The notes beneath the pieces are model-generated. The model did not search any database. It was given only the letters and a program-made list of their open reading frames with translations, and was not told the DNA's origin. Shown here one piece after another: positions 37,178 through 47,166 of a stretch of DNA of 64,000 nucleotides. This stretch comes from Picrophilus oshimae DSM 9789 (GTDB lineage Archaea > Thermoplasmatota > Thermoplasmata > Thermoplasmatales > Thermoplasmataceae), in NCBI RefSeq assembly GCF_900176435.1, contig NZ_FWYE01000001.1, positions 496,001-560,000 on the forward strand, in the 5' to 3' direction. The number at the start of each line of letters is the position of its first letter. Positions within the stretch are counted from its first letter, which is position 1. Made by a program: the position numbers and the translations under genes.

Positions 37178-37489
37178 TTAGCTTTTTATCTGTATCTCTA
37201 TTCTAACGCCATCCGGTATGGATATCCTCATCAGCTGTCTTAAGGTTCTCTCGTCTGCATCAACGTCGATTAATCTCTTGTGAACCCTCATCTCCCAGCG
37301 ATCCCATGTTGGGGAACCCTCCCCATCAGGGCTCTTCCTTACTGGTACGACGAGCCTCTTTGTTGGAAGCGGTATCGGACCGTGTATTTCAACGCCTGTC
37401 CTCTTTGCTATTCCCTTGATCTCCTCACAGACAACGTCGACGATCTTATTCTCGGTGCCGCTTAAGGATATCCTGGCCTTGTAAACCAT
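37178..37489 (-). CDS. rps10: ribosomal protein S10
   Basis: Small-subunit protein of the head, 103 residues: [44 protein letters not shown] and [21 protein letters not shown] are diagnostic. It follows EF-1alpha by 10 bases in the same direction, the standard archaeal order (tuf-rps10). Confidence 0.97.
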   Translation of the reverse strand: MVYKARISLSGTENKIVDVVCEEIKGIAKRTGVEIHGPIPLPTKRLVVPVRKSPDGEGSPTWDRWEMRVHKRLIDVDADERTLRQLMRISIPDGVRIEIQIKS

Positions 37490-37499
37490 CTATATCACT

Positions 37500-38774
37500 T
37501 TACGCTTTTTCAAGATCTATGCACTGACCTGCAGCAACGGTCATGCCCATATCACGTATGGCAAACCTGCCAAGCTGCGGAAACTCTGATACCTTCTCTA
37601 TGACAAGCGCACGGTCTGGAACGACCTTGACTATTGCTATATCTCCGGTCTTTATGAAATCTGGCTTTTCCTTTAATGTTGTGCCATCCTTTGGATTTAT
37701 TGTCTTTACTATTTCATCTATTCTGCATGCAACCTGCGCTGTGTGAACATGGAATACAGGCTTGTATCCTGCAGCTATGACGCTTGGGTGGTTTAGCACA
37801 ACGATCTGTGCTGTGAAGCCCTTGACAACTGTTGGCGGGTTGTTTGCAGGACCGCAGACATCTCCCCTCTTTAACTCGTTCTTTGCAATTCCCCTAACGT
37901 TGAATCCTATGTTGTCACCTGGGCCTGCCTGCTGCATCGGCTCATGGTGCATCTCTATTGATTTTACATCTCCAGCCTTGTTTGCCGGCATGAATATAAC
38001 CTTGTCGCCGACCTTCATAACACCGGTTTCTATTCTTCCAACAGGAACCGTTCCTATACCGGTTATTGAGTAAACATCCTCTACTGGTAACCTTAATGGC
38101 TTGTCCACAGGCTTTGCAGGTACCTGTAATGCATTCAATGCCTCCATTAATGTTGGGCCCTTCCACCATGAAAGGTTCGGGCTTGGCTTCATTATATTAT
38201 CTCCCTTGTATCCGCTCAATGGTATTATTGGTACGTTCTTAAAGCCTATTGGTGTTAACAGCTTTGTTATCTCGTCCTTTACCTCATTGAATCTCTTCTC
38301 ACTGTACGGTGGCTGTGTTGCATCCATCTTATTAACAACGGCTATGAGCTGCGGCACACCCAGTGTTCTTGCAAGGAAGGCATGCTCCTTTGTCTGTGCC
38401 ATGACTCCCTCTCCTTCCCTTGCAGAAACAACGAGAACTGCTGCATCTGCCTGGCTTGTACCTGTTATCATGTTCTTTACGAAGTCCCTGTGTCCGGGGG
38501 CATCAATGATTGTGAAGTAATACTTGTCAGTTTCAAACTTCCTGTGTGTTAAATCTATTGTAACTCCTCTTTCCCTTTCCTCTTTGAAGCGATCCATAAC
38601 CCAGGCGAACTCAAATGTTGCCTTTCCCTTCTCCTCAGCTTCCTTCTTGTACTCGTCTATTATATGCTGTGGAATCTCTCCATGCTCGAATAATAGCCTG
38701 CCGACTAATGTTGATTTACCATGGTCAACGTGGCCTATTATTACCAGGTTCATGTGTGGTTTTTCTGATGCCAT
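37500..38774 (-). CDS. tuf: elongation factor EF-1alpha
   Basis: Delivers aminoacyl-tRNA to the ribosome. 424 residues; GTPase motifs [26 protein letters not shown] and NKMD; domain 2 with [15 protein letters not shown]; domain 3 with the tail [18 protein letters not shown] element at 38823-38833 and a GGTGA site before the ATG give it a short leader, unlike the leaderless genes. Heads the tuf-rps10 operon. Confidence 0.98.
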   Translation of the reverse strand: MASEKPHMNLVIIGHVDHGKSTLVGRLLFEHGEIPQHIIDEYKKEAEEKGKATFEFAWVMDRFKEERERGVTIDLTHRKFETDKYYFTIIDAPGHRDFVKNMITGTSQADAAVLVVSAREGEGVMAQTKEHAFLARTLGVPQLIAVVNKMDATQPPYSEKRFNEVKDEITKLLTPIGFKNVPIIPLSGYKGDNIMKPSPNLSWWKGPTLMEALNALQVPAKPVDKPLRLPVEDVYSITGIGTVPVGRIETGVMKVGDKVIFMPANKAGDVKSIEMHHEPMQQAGPGDNIGFNVRGIAKNELKRGDVCGPANNPPTVVKGFTAQIVVLNHPSVIAAGYKPVFHVHTAQVACRIDEIVKTINPKDGTTLKEKPDFIKTGDIAIVKVVPDRALVIEKVSEFPQLGRFAIRDMGMTVAAGQCIDLEKA

Positions 38775-38822
38775 ATTCTTTCACCTTTTTAATTAAGCCT
38801 CTGTTAAAGTATAATACAATGC

Positions 38823-38833
38823 TATTTATATAC
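38823..38833 (-). promoter_or_regulatory. TATA box of tuf
   Basis: AGTATATAAAT read on the minus strand, about 50 bases before the tuf ATG, predicting a leader of about 25 bases that contains the GGTGA ribosome-binding site. Confidence 0.6.
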
Positions 38834-38911
38834 TTTTTTATGGATTTTTAAATATATATAATATCAATAATAAATTAAGAAAACCTATATTATCATAAGT
38901 GATTTATCCAC

Positions 38912-39691
38912 ATGATAGAACGCATCTATGTTATACCCCACGGTGATGAGATCATAGACATGCCGGATAAAGAAAGCGCTGAAATGAACAAAAAAATAAG
39001 AGAGGTATCAAAGAACGATAAAAGCGATGTTAAATTAATAATATCGCCGCATGGGTTAAGGCTTGAAAACGGTACAGTGATTCCGATGGATTCATATTAT
39101 TATGGATACTATAAAACAAAGACAAGAACCTTTAGATCAAAATTCAGAAACGATCTAGAGCTTGCATCATTGATATATAAAAATACATCATATATAACAA
39201 GTCCGGGGTATTACATAACATCATCTGGCGAGCACTCAATCTTTCCACTGGATTTTGGCTCGATAATACCCTTGAGTTTCTTTAAAAAGGGCGATATTAT
39301 CTCTATTGGGCAGCCAAGAATAAATTGCAGGCAAAAATTAATAGAATTCGGCAACGATCTTTATAAAACTCTGGAACCGTATAATAAAAAAGTTTCTGTT
39401 ATAATAAGTGCTGATCAATCACATACGCATTCAAACGGCATCTATGGTTATTCAGATCTTTCAAATGTATATGATAATAAAATCATATCATGGATAAAAA
39501 ATAATGACGATTCAATAAAGGATCTTGATGATAATATAATAGAAAGGGCAAAGCCTGATAGCTACTGGAACATGTTAATACTTTATGGCATGATAAAAAA
39601 CAGGTACAGGCTGATTTTTAAGTACTATTATGTCATGGATTACTTCTCGATGCTGCTTGCCGTTGCAGATAAAGAATATATATATGAATAA
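38912..39691 (+). CDS. LigB-like extradiol dioxygenase superfamily protein
   Basis: 259 residues of the class III extradiol dioxygenase (LigB/Memo-related) fold: LIISPHGLRLENG near the N-terminus, EHSIFPLDFGSIIPLSFF in the middle, and VSVIISADQSHTHSNGIYGYS. His residues in the first and third motifs correspond to metal ligands. No aromatic catabolic genes are nearby, so the physiological reaction is unknown; the neighbour is rpo11. Confidence 0.78.
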   Translation: MIERIYVIPHGDEIIDMPDKESAEMNKKIREVSKNDKSDVKLIISPHGLRLENGTVIPMDSYYYGYYKTKTRTFRSKFRNDLELASLIYKNTSYITSPGYYITSSGEHSIFPLDFGSIIPLSFFKKGDIISIGQPRINCRQKLIEFGNDLYKTLEPYNKKVSVIISADQSHTHSNGIYGYSDLSNVYDNKIISWIKNNDDSIKDLDDNIIERAKPDSYWNMLILYGMIKNRYRLIFKYYYVMDYFSMLLAVADKEYIYE

Positions 39692-39702
39692 GATAAACCG
39701 GT

Positions 39703-40005
39703 ATGAACGATGCCCATTTTAATATTATTTCAAAGGACAAAAATTCAATAACCGTTGAAATGATTAACTATGATAATACATTATTAAGGCCCCTTGTTGA
39801 GGAAATATCAAGGGACGACTCTGTTGATGAGATTCATTACTATATAAAGCATCCAAATCTTGATAATCCGCAGATACATGTAAAGGTAAAATCCGGCAAG
39901 CCACAGTCTGCAATAAAAAAATCGATAAGACGCATTGACAGGATATATAACTCATTGATAGACGATCTTGAAAGGGAAGAAAAGCGTTTAAATGTCTCAA
40001 AATAA
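39703..40005 (+). CDS. rpo11: RNA polymerase subunit Rpo11 (L)
   Basis: Alpha-like assembly subunit that dimerises with Rpo3. 100 residues: ITVEMINYDNTLLRPLVEEISRDD and EIHYYIKHPNLDNPQIHVKVKSGKP match the L subunit. It follows the LigB-like gene by 11 bases and overlaps the TrmG10 start by 14 bases. Confidence 0.92.
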   Translation: MNDAHFNIISKDKNSITVEMINYDNTLLRPLVEEISRDDSVDEIHYYIKHPNLDNPQIHVKVKSGKPQSAIKKSIRRIDRIYNSLIDDLEREEKRLNVSK

Positions 40006-40954
40006 ATATTTAATTGAGACTTCAAAGGAGAACTACGATATTGTATCAACAGAGCTGAAGGCCATATCAGAAACCTTTCTGGATTTTAATATAAATTTTT
40101 CGTCAAATGGTTTTTTTATAATCTCTGGAAGCTTTGAAAAAATTCGTTACTCAGGCTTTGTGAATAATATATCAAATATTATATACGAATCAAATGATTA
40201 CAAAGATTTTCCGGAGGTTAATGTCAAAAGCTTCTATGTCCGGGTTGTGAACGTTGAAAAGGATAAAACAGAGGCTCTTGAAAGGGAAATAGGCAGAATA
40301 ATAAAGGGTAAATCAGCAGTTTCTTTTAACAATCCTGAGGGAATATACCGTGCGGTAAAGCTTGATAAATGGTACCTGTGCAGGCTTGTTTACTCAAGGA
40401 GCACAAGGGAATTCGAGTCAAGAAGGGCCCCGTTAAGGCCATTCTTCTCACCGGTTTCAATGCATCCAAAGTACGCAAGGTACCTTGTTAACATGACCTT
40501 TACAAGGGAAAATGAAACCATACTAGATCCATTCTGTGGAACTGGCGGAATACTAATTGAGGCTGCCCTAACAGGAAGAAAGATCATAGGAAATGATTAT
40601 TTACTATCAATGGTAACAGGAACAAAGATGAACCTTAAGTATTATAATATATATGATTACAAGATATATAATAAAAACATAGAGGATCTCTATCTTGATG
40701 ATAAAATAAATGGCATTGCAACAGACATGCCATACGGCAGGAGCTCATCAGTTTCAGGAAACATAGAAGATCTTTATAACATTTCATTTGAGAAGTTTAA
40801 TGAATTTTTGATTGATCATGGCAAATGTGCAATAGTAATCAATGATACCTCAAGGTTAATATATTCAAAAAAATACTTTAAAATATTGTTTATTGTTCCT
40901 GTTTACCAGCACAGGTCATTGACAAGGTACTTTGTAACACTTGAAAAAATATAG
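39992..40954 (+). CDS. tRNA guanosine-10 N2-methyltransferase, Trm11/TrmG10
   Basis: 320 residues. An N-terminal THUMP-type RNA-binding region (about 1-150) and a Rossmann methyltransferase with SAM site LDPFCGTGGILIEA and catalytic TDMPYGRSS (DxPY type, for exocyclic amines). Makes m2G/m2,2G10 in archaeal tRNA. Its stop abuts the stop of the convergent ileS gene. Confidence 0.9.
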   Translation: MSQNKYLIETSKENYDIVSTELKAISETFLDFNINFSSNGFFIISGSFEKIRYSGFVNNISNIIYESNDYKDFPEVNVKSFYVRVVNVEKDKTEALEREIGRIIKGKSAVSFNNPEGIYRAVKLDKWYLCRLVYSRSTREFESRRAPLRPFFSPVSMHPKYARYLVNMTFTRENETILDPFCGTGGILIEAALTGRKIIGNDYLLSMVTGTKMNLKYYNIYDYKIYNKNIEDLYLDDKINGIATDMPYGRSSSVSGNIEDLYNISFEKFNEFLIDHGKCAIVINDTSRLIYSKKYFKILFIVPVYQHRSLTRYFVTLEKI

Positions 40955-43900
40955 TTATTTAACTATCTTTATATAAACTGTCTTATCATCTATGTCCCAG
41001 GCCCTCGCCCCAGGATCATTTTTGAACAATATCTCGCTGCTCAGGGTCTCATTTTTTATCTTTTCCATGTACCTCTCAACAGCACTTCTTATATCCTCAT
41101 CGGCATCTATGTAGGTTTTTATTTTTTCTGAGTATTCTAAATTAAGATCCTTTCTCATGACCTGTATACGTCTTATTATCTCACGTGCATAGCCCTCAAG
41201 TAATAGATCATTATCTATCTCCCTGTTTATGAATAGATAGATGCCGGACCTTTCGTCCTTGTTAAAGCCGTAGTTTCCATTTACCTCCTCGTTCATTATA
41301 AACATGTCATCTGTTAAATATATACCATCAAAGTTTATCTTCCTCTTTGATTTTAACTCCCTGTATACAAGATCATTGTTCCTTTCAAGGTATAGATTAA
41401 AATCATTTATTCTGCTCTTTAGCAGCTTTGCGACCTTTGATATATCGGCGCGTACTGTTATTTTGAGTGGCATTTCATCGCTTTTTATGAATCTTATTGA
41501 TTCTGCGTTTAGCTCAGGTGATATAATATCTATTATATCGTCTCTAAGCTTTATATCCGAGTATATAAGTATCTCCTTAACAGGCTGCCTTCCCTTTATG
41601 TTTAATTCCTGCCTTGTCCTTCTTGAGAGTTCCATGATCTCTATGGCATGCTCCATCTCATTTTCAAGGTCATTGTCTATGAACCTTTCAATGGCCTCAG
41701 GATATGACTCCATGTGAACACTCGGCATTCCAGGGGATAATTTCTGATAAAGATACTCTGAGAAGAACGGTGTTATTGGTGCCATCATCTTTATTGTCTC
41801 CCTTAATGTATAGTAAAGCGTGCTGTATGCCCTCTCCTTTGAATCATCGAGGTTTCCCTCCCAGAAGCGCTTTCTTGATAATCTTAGATAAACATTGGAA
41901 AGTTCAGAGATTAGATCCTCAATGTACCTTAATGCTGTGTGTATATTGTAATTATCCATATTCTCCCTTACCTTTATTATCGTTGTGTTAAGCCTTGACA
42001 GCATCCAGCGATCAAGAAGGTTTTCCGGTTCTTTAATCTCTGTGAACCTGTACTCATCGATGTTTGCATTTGATGCAAAGAAAGAATAAACATTTAATAG
42101 TGTTGATAGATTCTTCCTTGTTATCTCGCCGATCAGTTTTTTGTTTACAGACTTTGAATTCCATGGTGCACCGGTAAAAAAGAACATTCTTGCAGCGTCC
42201 GCACCGTAATCATTTAAAAAGTCTATAGCGGCTATGAAATTTCCCTTGCTCTTGCTCATCTTCTGTCCATTCTCATCCAGTATATGACTTATGGAAACCA
42301 CGTTTTTATAAGCGTTTTCGTCAAAGAGAAGTGATGCAACAACATGCAATGTGTAGAACCAGCCCCTGGTCTGATCTATTGCCTCCGTTATAAAGTCCAC
42401 AGGGAAATGGCTCTTTGTAAAGTCCTTTGAGAACGGATAGTGCATTGCAGCATAGCTGGCACTTCCGGAATCGAACCATGTGTCTATAACATATGACTCC
42501 CTGTGCATTTCAGATCCGCATTCAGGGCACTTTAATACAACGTCATCTATATATGGTCTATGTAAATCCTCAGGTATGTAACCACCGTACTTTAAAAGAT
42601 CATCCCTGCTTCCTATGGCAAGGTAATGGTTTTTATTACACCTCCATATGGGCAGTGGGGTTCCCCAGTATCTATCACGGCTCAACGCCCAGTCCTTTGC
42701 CTCCTCAAGGAAATTCCCAAATCTGCCGTTCTTTAAATAGTCGGGCACCCAGTTTATCTTTTCGTTATTTTCAAGCAGCTTTTTCCTTATTAACGAGACC
42801 TTTATAAACCATGTATCCAGTGGATAATAGAGCAGCCTGGTGCCACACCTGTAGCAGAATGGATAATCATGCTTCATCGTCTCGGCCTTAAAAAGCAGGT
42901 TGTTCTCCTTTAAATAATTTATTATGGATTTATTTGCATCGGTTACAAAGAGGCCACTCCATGGAAGCTTTTCATTAAATCTTCCATCCTGGTCAACAGG
43001 ATTGAGTATTTCCACTGAAAAGCGCCTTCCTATCTCAAAATCATCAGCACCGAATGCAGGTGCTGCATGCACTATTCCTGTACCATCCTCTGCTGTTACA
43101 AATGATGCCGCAACAACCCTGAAAGCATTTTCAGGTTTTTCCAGAAACGACATTAGCTGCTCGTACTCTATGCCCTCAAGATCCTTACCTTTAAAGGTCT
43201 TTATTAATTTATAATCATTGAACAGCGATTCTACCTTTGATGATAATAAATAGTACTCAAAGCCATCGCTCTCTATTAAAGAATAATCCATATCAGGATT
43301 GACAACCAGGAACTCATTTGACGGCAGCGTCCATGGCGTTGTGGTCCAGGCTATAAAATATCTATTTTTTCTGCCTTTTTCTGCAAATTTGACAAATACT
43401 GAAGGATCATCAACGTTTTTATAACCCTGTGCAACCTCATGCGAGCTTAGTGATGTGCCACATCTTGGACAGTATGGCACTATTTTATAATCCTTTACCA
43501 GAAGGTTATTTTCATACAATGTTTTTAATGCCCACCACTCACTTTCCATGTAGTCATTTTTTAATGTTATGTAAGAATTTTCCTTATCAACCCAGAATCC
43601 AACAAGGTCATCAACAATGTTCCATTCATCTATGTATCTAAAAACACTATCCCTGCAGTACTGGTTGAACTTTTCTATGCCGAAGTTCTCTATGTCCTTT
43701 TTGTTTTTAAAACCAAAGTGTTTCTCTGCCTCAAGCTCAACCGGAAGCCCATGGCAGTCCCAGCCGCCAGTCCTTCTCAATATGTCATGACCGGTCATGT
43801 ACTTATACCGCATTACTGTGTCCTTTACAGCACGCGTCATCAAATGTCCAACGTGAGGCCTGCCATTTGCCGTTGGCGGCCCCTCCAAAAAGGCAAATGG

Positions 43901-44029
43901 CTTCAGGTTTCTATTGCTTTTTATTATATTCTCGTCTATGTGATTCTCCTTCCAGTAATTTAAAATTTCATTGTTAATATCAATCATGGATTTGTTTACA
44001 TTTATATTCTCATAAAGTGTGGCTTTCAT
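40955..44029 (-). CDS. ileS: isoleucyl-tRNA synthetase
   Basis: Class I synthetase, 1024 residues from ATG 44029; a TTG four codons earlier (44041) is less likely. HIGH motif as GRPHVGHLMTRA, KMSKS as NGQKMSKSKGNF, and the CP1 editing domain with WTTTPWTLPSNE. Cys pairs (YCPRCGT, CYRCGTR, CPECGSE) are zinc-like. Archaeal/eukaryal-type length and features. Confidence 0.96.
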   Translation of the reverse strand: MKATLYENINVNKSMIDINNEILNYWKENHIDENIIKSNRNLKPFAFLEGPPTANGRPHVGHLMTRAVKDTVMRYKYMTGHDILRRTGGWDCHGLPVELEAEKHFGFKNKKDIENFGIEKFNQYCRDSVFRYIDEWNIVDDLVGFWVDKENSYITLKNDYMESEWWALKTLYENNLLVKDYKIVPYCPRCGTSLSSHEVAQGYKNVDDPSVFVKFAEKGRKNRYFIAWTTTPWTLPSNEFLVVNPDMDYSLIESDGFEYYLLSSKVESLFNDYKLIKTFKGKDLEGIEYEQLMSFLEKPENAFRVVAASFVTAEDGTGIVHAAPAFGADDFEIGRRFSVEILNPVDQDGRFNEKLPWSGLFVTDANKSIINYLKENNLLFKAETMKHDYPFCYRCGTRLLYYPLDTWFIKVSLIRKKLLENNEKINWVPDYLKNGRFGNFLEEAKDWALSRDRYWGTPLPIWRCNKNHYLAIGSRDDLLKYGGYIPEDLHRPYIDDVVLKCPECGSEMHRESYVIDTWFDSGSASYAAMHYPFSKDFTKSHFPVDFITEAIDQTRGWFYTLHVVASLLFDENAYKNVVSISHILDENGQKMSKSKGNFIAAIDFLNDYGADAARMFFFTGAPWNSKSVNKKLIGEITRKNLSTLLNVYSFFASNANIDEYRFTEIKEPENLLDRWMLSRLNTTIIKVRENMDNYNIHTALRYIEDLISELSNVYLRLSRKRFWEGNLDDSKERAYSTLYYTLRETIKMMAPITPFFSEYLYQKLSPGMPSVHMESYPEAIERFIDNDLENEMEHAIEIMELSRRTRQELNIKGRQPVKEILIYSDIKLRDDIIDIISPELNAESIRFIKSDEMPLKITVRADISKVAKLLKSRINDFNLYLERNNDLVYRELKSKRKINFDGIYLTDDMFIMNEEVNGNYGFNKDERSGIYLFINREIDNDLLLEGYAREIIRRIQVMRKDLNLEYSEKIKTYIDADEDIRSAVERYMEKIKNETLSSEILFKNDPGARAWDIDDKTVYIKIVK

Positions 44030-44076
44030 TTTATAGTTCAATTATAAAAAGTATATATTATTTTTTATGTAAATTC

Positions 44077-44937
44077 TCAGCCATTAATATTAATTCCTGC
44101 CTTTATGGATTTTCTTGATGCTGAAATCCAGACGCCGCCGCCTATAAGAAACACGGCACCTGCAATTGTATAAACACCAGGTACCTGTTTTAATAATATA
44201 AATGCAAAGATTATTGCAAAAACAGGATCAAGGTATGTTAATATTGAAACAGGCTCAATACCTATCCTTTTCATAGAATCGTACCATAAAAATAATGCAA
44301 GAACAGTCTGGATTGCACCGGAGAATATAATTATAAAAACAACGTTAAAATCAATTTTAAACCTAAGTAAAAATATAAATGGAAACAGTATTATTATTGA
44401 TATAAAGGATTGCATAAAAATTAAATTGAATGCACCCTTTTTTGATGAAAGCCTGCTGAATATTGTTAAAAGGCCATATGTTATTCCTGATAACAATGCA
44501 ATTATTATTCCTGCAATGTTTATATCAATGGACGTCACAGCCATGATAAAAACACCAAGAAGCGATGCAAAAGATGCGATATATCCACGCATGGTAGTTT
44601 TTTCACCTGCCAGTGGGGCAAGCAGTATTGCTATTACAGGCCCTGTGTAATAAAACACTATCGCCTCAGAAACAGGTATTAAAAATATTGAATAAAACAA
44701 AAGGATCCAGTTAAGTGAAAGCAGTATTCCTGAGGCTATTTCATTATATTTTATATTCCATATTAACTTTATTGATTCTCTCTTTAATATAAATAGAATA
44801 ATAATGAATGAAATTAACACCCTGAAAAATACAAAAACCGGGGATGGCAGGCCAGACCATAGGGCAAAAACAGGTATCGATCCCCATATGACTGTTGATG
44901 CAAGCATTTCGGAAATCCCAAGGTTTTCACTTCTCAT
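44077..44937 (-). CDS. EamA/DMT family transporter
   Basis: 286 residues with ten hydrophobic helices, made of two EamA repeats (about 10-140 and 150-278; PVSEAIVFYYTGPVIAILLAPL and PVSILTYLDPVFAIIFAFILL are equivalent). Drug/metabolite transporter superfamily; probable exporter of small metabolites or amino acids. Substrate unknown. Confidence 0.87.
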   Translation of the reverse strand: MRSENLGISEMLASTVIWGSIPVFALWSGLPSPVFVFFRVLISFIIILFILKRESIKLIWNIKYNEIASGILLSLNWILLFYSIFLIPVSEAIVFYYTGPVIAILLAPLAGEKTTMRGYIASFASLLGVFIMAVTSIDINIAGIIIALLSGITYGLLTIFSRLSSKKGAFNLIFMQSFISIIILFPFIFLLRFKIDFNVVFIIIFSGAIQTVLALFLWYDSMKRIGIEPVSILTYLDPVFAIIFAFILLKQVPGVYTIAGAVFLIGGGVWISASRKSIKAGINING

Positions 44938-44970
44938 TTAAGCATAGATATATTATAAAATTATTTTTAA

Positions 44971-45294
44971 TTATGCTATTTTATCACCAGGCTCGCCGCC
45001 ATCAGGGGTTAAAAGCTTAACACCATCACCTGTAATTGCACCAAGAACAAGAACCTCTGAGATAAAATTTGCAATCTGTTTTGGTGGAAAATTGACAACA
45101 GCTATTATTTTTTTATTTATTAATTCATCCTTTTTATAGTTTGTAATCTGTGCCGAGGAGTTTTTATATCCTATAATATCACCAAAGTATATTTTTAACT
45201 TATATGCCGGCTTTATTGCCTCCTTAAAGTCAGAAACCTCCTTTATAATTCCAACACGAATATCGATTTTTGAAAAATCATTGTATGTAATCAT
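44971..45294 (-). CDS. csaA: CsaA-like tRNA-binding domain protein
   Basis: 107 residues forming one OB-fold tRNA-binding domain: FSKIDIRVGIIKEV, KPAYKLKIYFGDIIG, VVNFPPKQIANFISEVLVLGA. CsaA proteins bind tRNA as homodimers and have been linked to chaperone or export roles. Single gene, 34 bases from the EamA gene on the same strand. Confidence 0.9.
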   Translation of the reverse strand: MITYNDFSKIDIRVGIIKEVSDFKEAIKPAYKLKIYFGDIIGYKNSSAQITNYKKDELINKKIIAVVNFPPKQIANFISEVLVLGAITGDGVKLLTPDGGEPGDKIA

Positions 45295-45397
45295 AAAAAA
45301 TTATAATAATAAAATATATTTATTGTTTATTATTGTTTATCACGATAATTTCATTACCGCAAAAAAATATTTATATTATTAAAAAATCTTTGTATAA

Positions 45398-45682
45398 ATG
45401 AATACAAAAAACAGGCATAATAATCAAAAAAGAAGGTATACAAAAAAGCTTGATATGAGAAAGAACGCGGAGTTTAACTACATGCTGGGAACCATAGTCA
45501 GGGACCTGCCTGATAGCGTACGCGGTGCAATACGCGGTGGTATATACTCAATAGCCTCAAAAAAGGGTATATTTGAGGCCAAGGACTTTATAATAAAGCA
45601 GAGGGAGGCCGGTATAATAGATGAAAATACCGAGAAAAAGCTGATTGATCTAATTTTTGATTACAGTAAATACAGGCAATAA
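45398..45682 (+). CDS. unrecognised basic protein upstream of the L44e operon
   Basis: 94 residues. The first 25 are strongly basic and disordered-looking (NTKNRHNNQKRRYTKKL); the remainder (YMLGTIVRDLPDSVRGAIRGGIYSIA...) is helical with conserved-looking glycines. Nucleic acid or ribosome binding is plausible from charge and neighbourhood, but I do not recognise a family. Confidence 0.65.
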   Translation: MNTKNRHNNQKRRYTKKLDMRKNAEFNYMLGTIVRDLPDSVRGAIRGGIYSIASKKGIFEAKDFIIKQREAGIIDENTEKKLIDLIFDYSKYRQ

Positions 45683-45757
45683 ATATTTATAACAGGCTTT
45701 AATGTTAAAAAGATATTAAATACAAGTTACAAATAGGGATTATATTAAGGTGATATA

Positions 45758-46039
45758 ATGAAGATGCCAAAGCAAATTGAAGCTTACTGTCCGTACTGCA
45801 AAAAACACACAACACATGATGTTGAGCGCGTTCGTAAGAGAAAGGCCAGCGAGCTTAAGGCCGGTCAGAGGAGATTCAGAAGGGTAACATCTGGTTATGG
45901 AGGTTTCCCAAGGCCAAGGTACGAGGGCCGTGAGAAGCCAACAAAGAGAATAGCCTTAAGATTAAGATGCACCGTCTGTAAAAAGGCTGTGACACCTCCA
46001 AGCATAAGGGCAAAGAAGTTTGAGATTGTGGAGGAGTAA
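45758..46039 (+). CDS. rpl44e: ribosomal protein L44e
   Basis: 93 residues, zinc-ribbon with CPYCKK and CTVCKK, and the family segment [26 protein letters not shown]-site protein of the large subunit. GGTGAT three bases before the ATG. First gene of L44e-S27e-aIF2alpha-Nop10-PAC2, a well-known archaeal operon. Confidence 0.97.
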   Translation: MKMPKQIEAYCPYCKKHTTHDVERVRKRKASELKAGQRRFRRVTSGYGGFPRPRYEGREKPTKRIALRLRCTVCKKAVTPPSIRAKKFEIVEE

Positions 46040-46041
46040 AC

Positions 46042-46251
46042 ATGAAAGACTTTGTTAAGATAAGGCATGTTAACGACCATTTTGTTAAGATAAAGTGCAG
46101 GAACTGCGGGAACGAGCAGCTGGTCTTTGCAAGAATATCATCGCAGGTAACATGCAATATATGCGGGTCCACCATAGCAAAGCCGACAGGAGGCCTTCTT
46201 GCAGCGGCCGGCGATCTTGTAGGCGGAGGCAAAGATGAAAAGCCTGCCTGA
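46042..46251 (+). CDS. rps27e: ribosomal protein S27e
   Basis: 69 residues with a C4 zinc ribbon (IKCRNCGNEQ and VTCNICGST). Two bases after L44e; its end overlaps the aIF2alpha start by 17 bases, so the genes are translationally coupled. Confidence 0.97.
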   Translation: MKDFVKIRHVNDHFVKIKCRNCGNEQLVFARISSQVTCNICGSTIAKPTGGLLAAAGDLVGGGKDEKPA

Positions 46252-46990
46252 TGTTGGCGATCTTGTAGTCGTTACAATAAAGGAAATAAAGAACTACGGT
46301 GCAATAGTAACACTTGATGAGTACGAAAATGTAACAGGTTTCATTCATATAACCGAGGTTGCCACAGGCTGGATAAAGCATATAAAGGATTATCTCAAGG
46401 AAAACCAGAAGACCGTATGCAAGGTTCTGGACGTCGATAAAAGCAGAAGGCATGTTGATCTTTCACTTAAAAGGGTGAATGAGCATCAGCGCAGGGAGAA
46501 GATTGAGGAATGGAAGAACGAGGAAAAGGCCTTTAAGCTGCTGGAAATCGTTGCAAACAACCTTGGCATATCAAAGGAAGATGCAATGAAGGAATTTGGT
46601 GACCGTTTAATAGAAAACTACGGTACATTATACGATGCATTTTTTGACGCCGCATCAAATGATGAATTCATGTCATCAGACAATTCAAAGTGGCGCAGTG
46701 TTTTTGTCAGGATTGCAAGGGAAAACATAGTAATACCAAAGGTTGAGATATCCGGCTACCTTGAGCTTTATTCATTATCATCAAACGGCATAGAAAACAT
46801 CAAAAAGGTTCTTGAAAACGAGGAATCAGAAGATGTAACCATAAGCTATGCCGGTGCCCCAAAGTACCGTATAGTGGTCACGGAATCAAACTACAAAGTT
46901 GCAGAGGAGGTCTTAAAAAACAAGCTGAATGAGATATCAGAAAAATCAAAGAAAAATAACGTTTCATATGATTTTGAGCGTGAGGAGTGA
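46235..46990 (+). CDS. eif2a: translation initiation factor aIF2 subunit alpha
   Basis: 251 residues: N-terminal S1 domain (VGDLVVVTIKEIKNYGAIV, CKVLDVDKSRRHVDLSLKRV), helical middle, and C-terminal alpha/beta domain that binds the gamma subunit. Part of the aIF2 complex that brings initiator tRNA. TGATG overlap with nop10. Confidence 0.96.
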   Translation: MKSLPDVGDLVVVTIKEIKNYGAIVTLDEYENVTGFIHITEVATGWIKHIKDYLKENQKTVCKVLDVDKSRRHVDLSLKRVNEHQRREKIEEWKNEEKAFKLLEIVANNLGISKEDAMKEFGDRLIENYGTLYDAFFDAASNDEFMSSDNSKWRSVFVRIARENIVIPKVEISGYLELYSLSSNGIENIKKVLENEESEDVTISYAGAPKYRIVVTESNYKVAEEVLKNKLNEISEKSKKNNVSYDFEREE

Positions 46991-47166
46991 TGAAATCTTT
47001 AATAAGAAGGTGCCCCTCATGCAATATTTACACATTGAAGGAGTACTGTCCGAGATGCTCTGCAAGAACATGCATGGCAATACCTGTCAGGTTCTCACCT
47101 GCTGATAAATTCCAGAGGTATCGCCTTATGGAAGAAAGTGATAATTATGGAAAAGATAGTGATTAA
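46990..47166 (+). CDS. nop10: H/ACA RNP component Nop10
   Basis: 58 residues, shorter than common ORF cut-offs. Zinc ribbon from RRCPSC and EYCPRCSARTC, then IPVRFSPADKFQRYR, the Nop10 signature that contacts the Cbf5 pseudouridine synthase. It starts at ATG 46990 within the aIF2alpha stop (TGATG) and overlaps the PAC2 gene by 20 bases. The position after aIF2alpha is the standard archaeal order. Confidence 0.94.
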   Translation: MKSLIRRCPSCNIYTLKEYCPRCSARTCMAIPVRFSPADKFQRYRLMEESDNYGKDSD

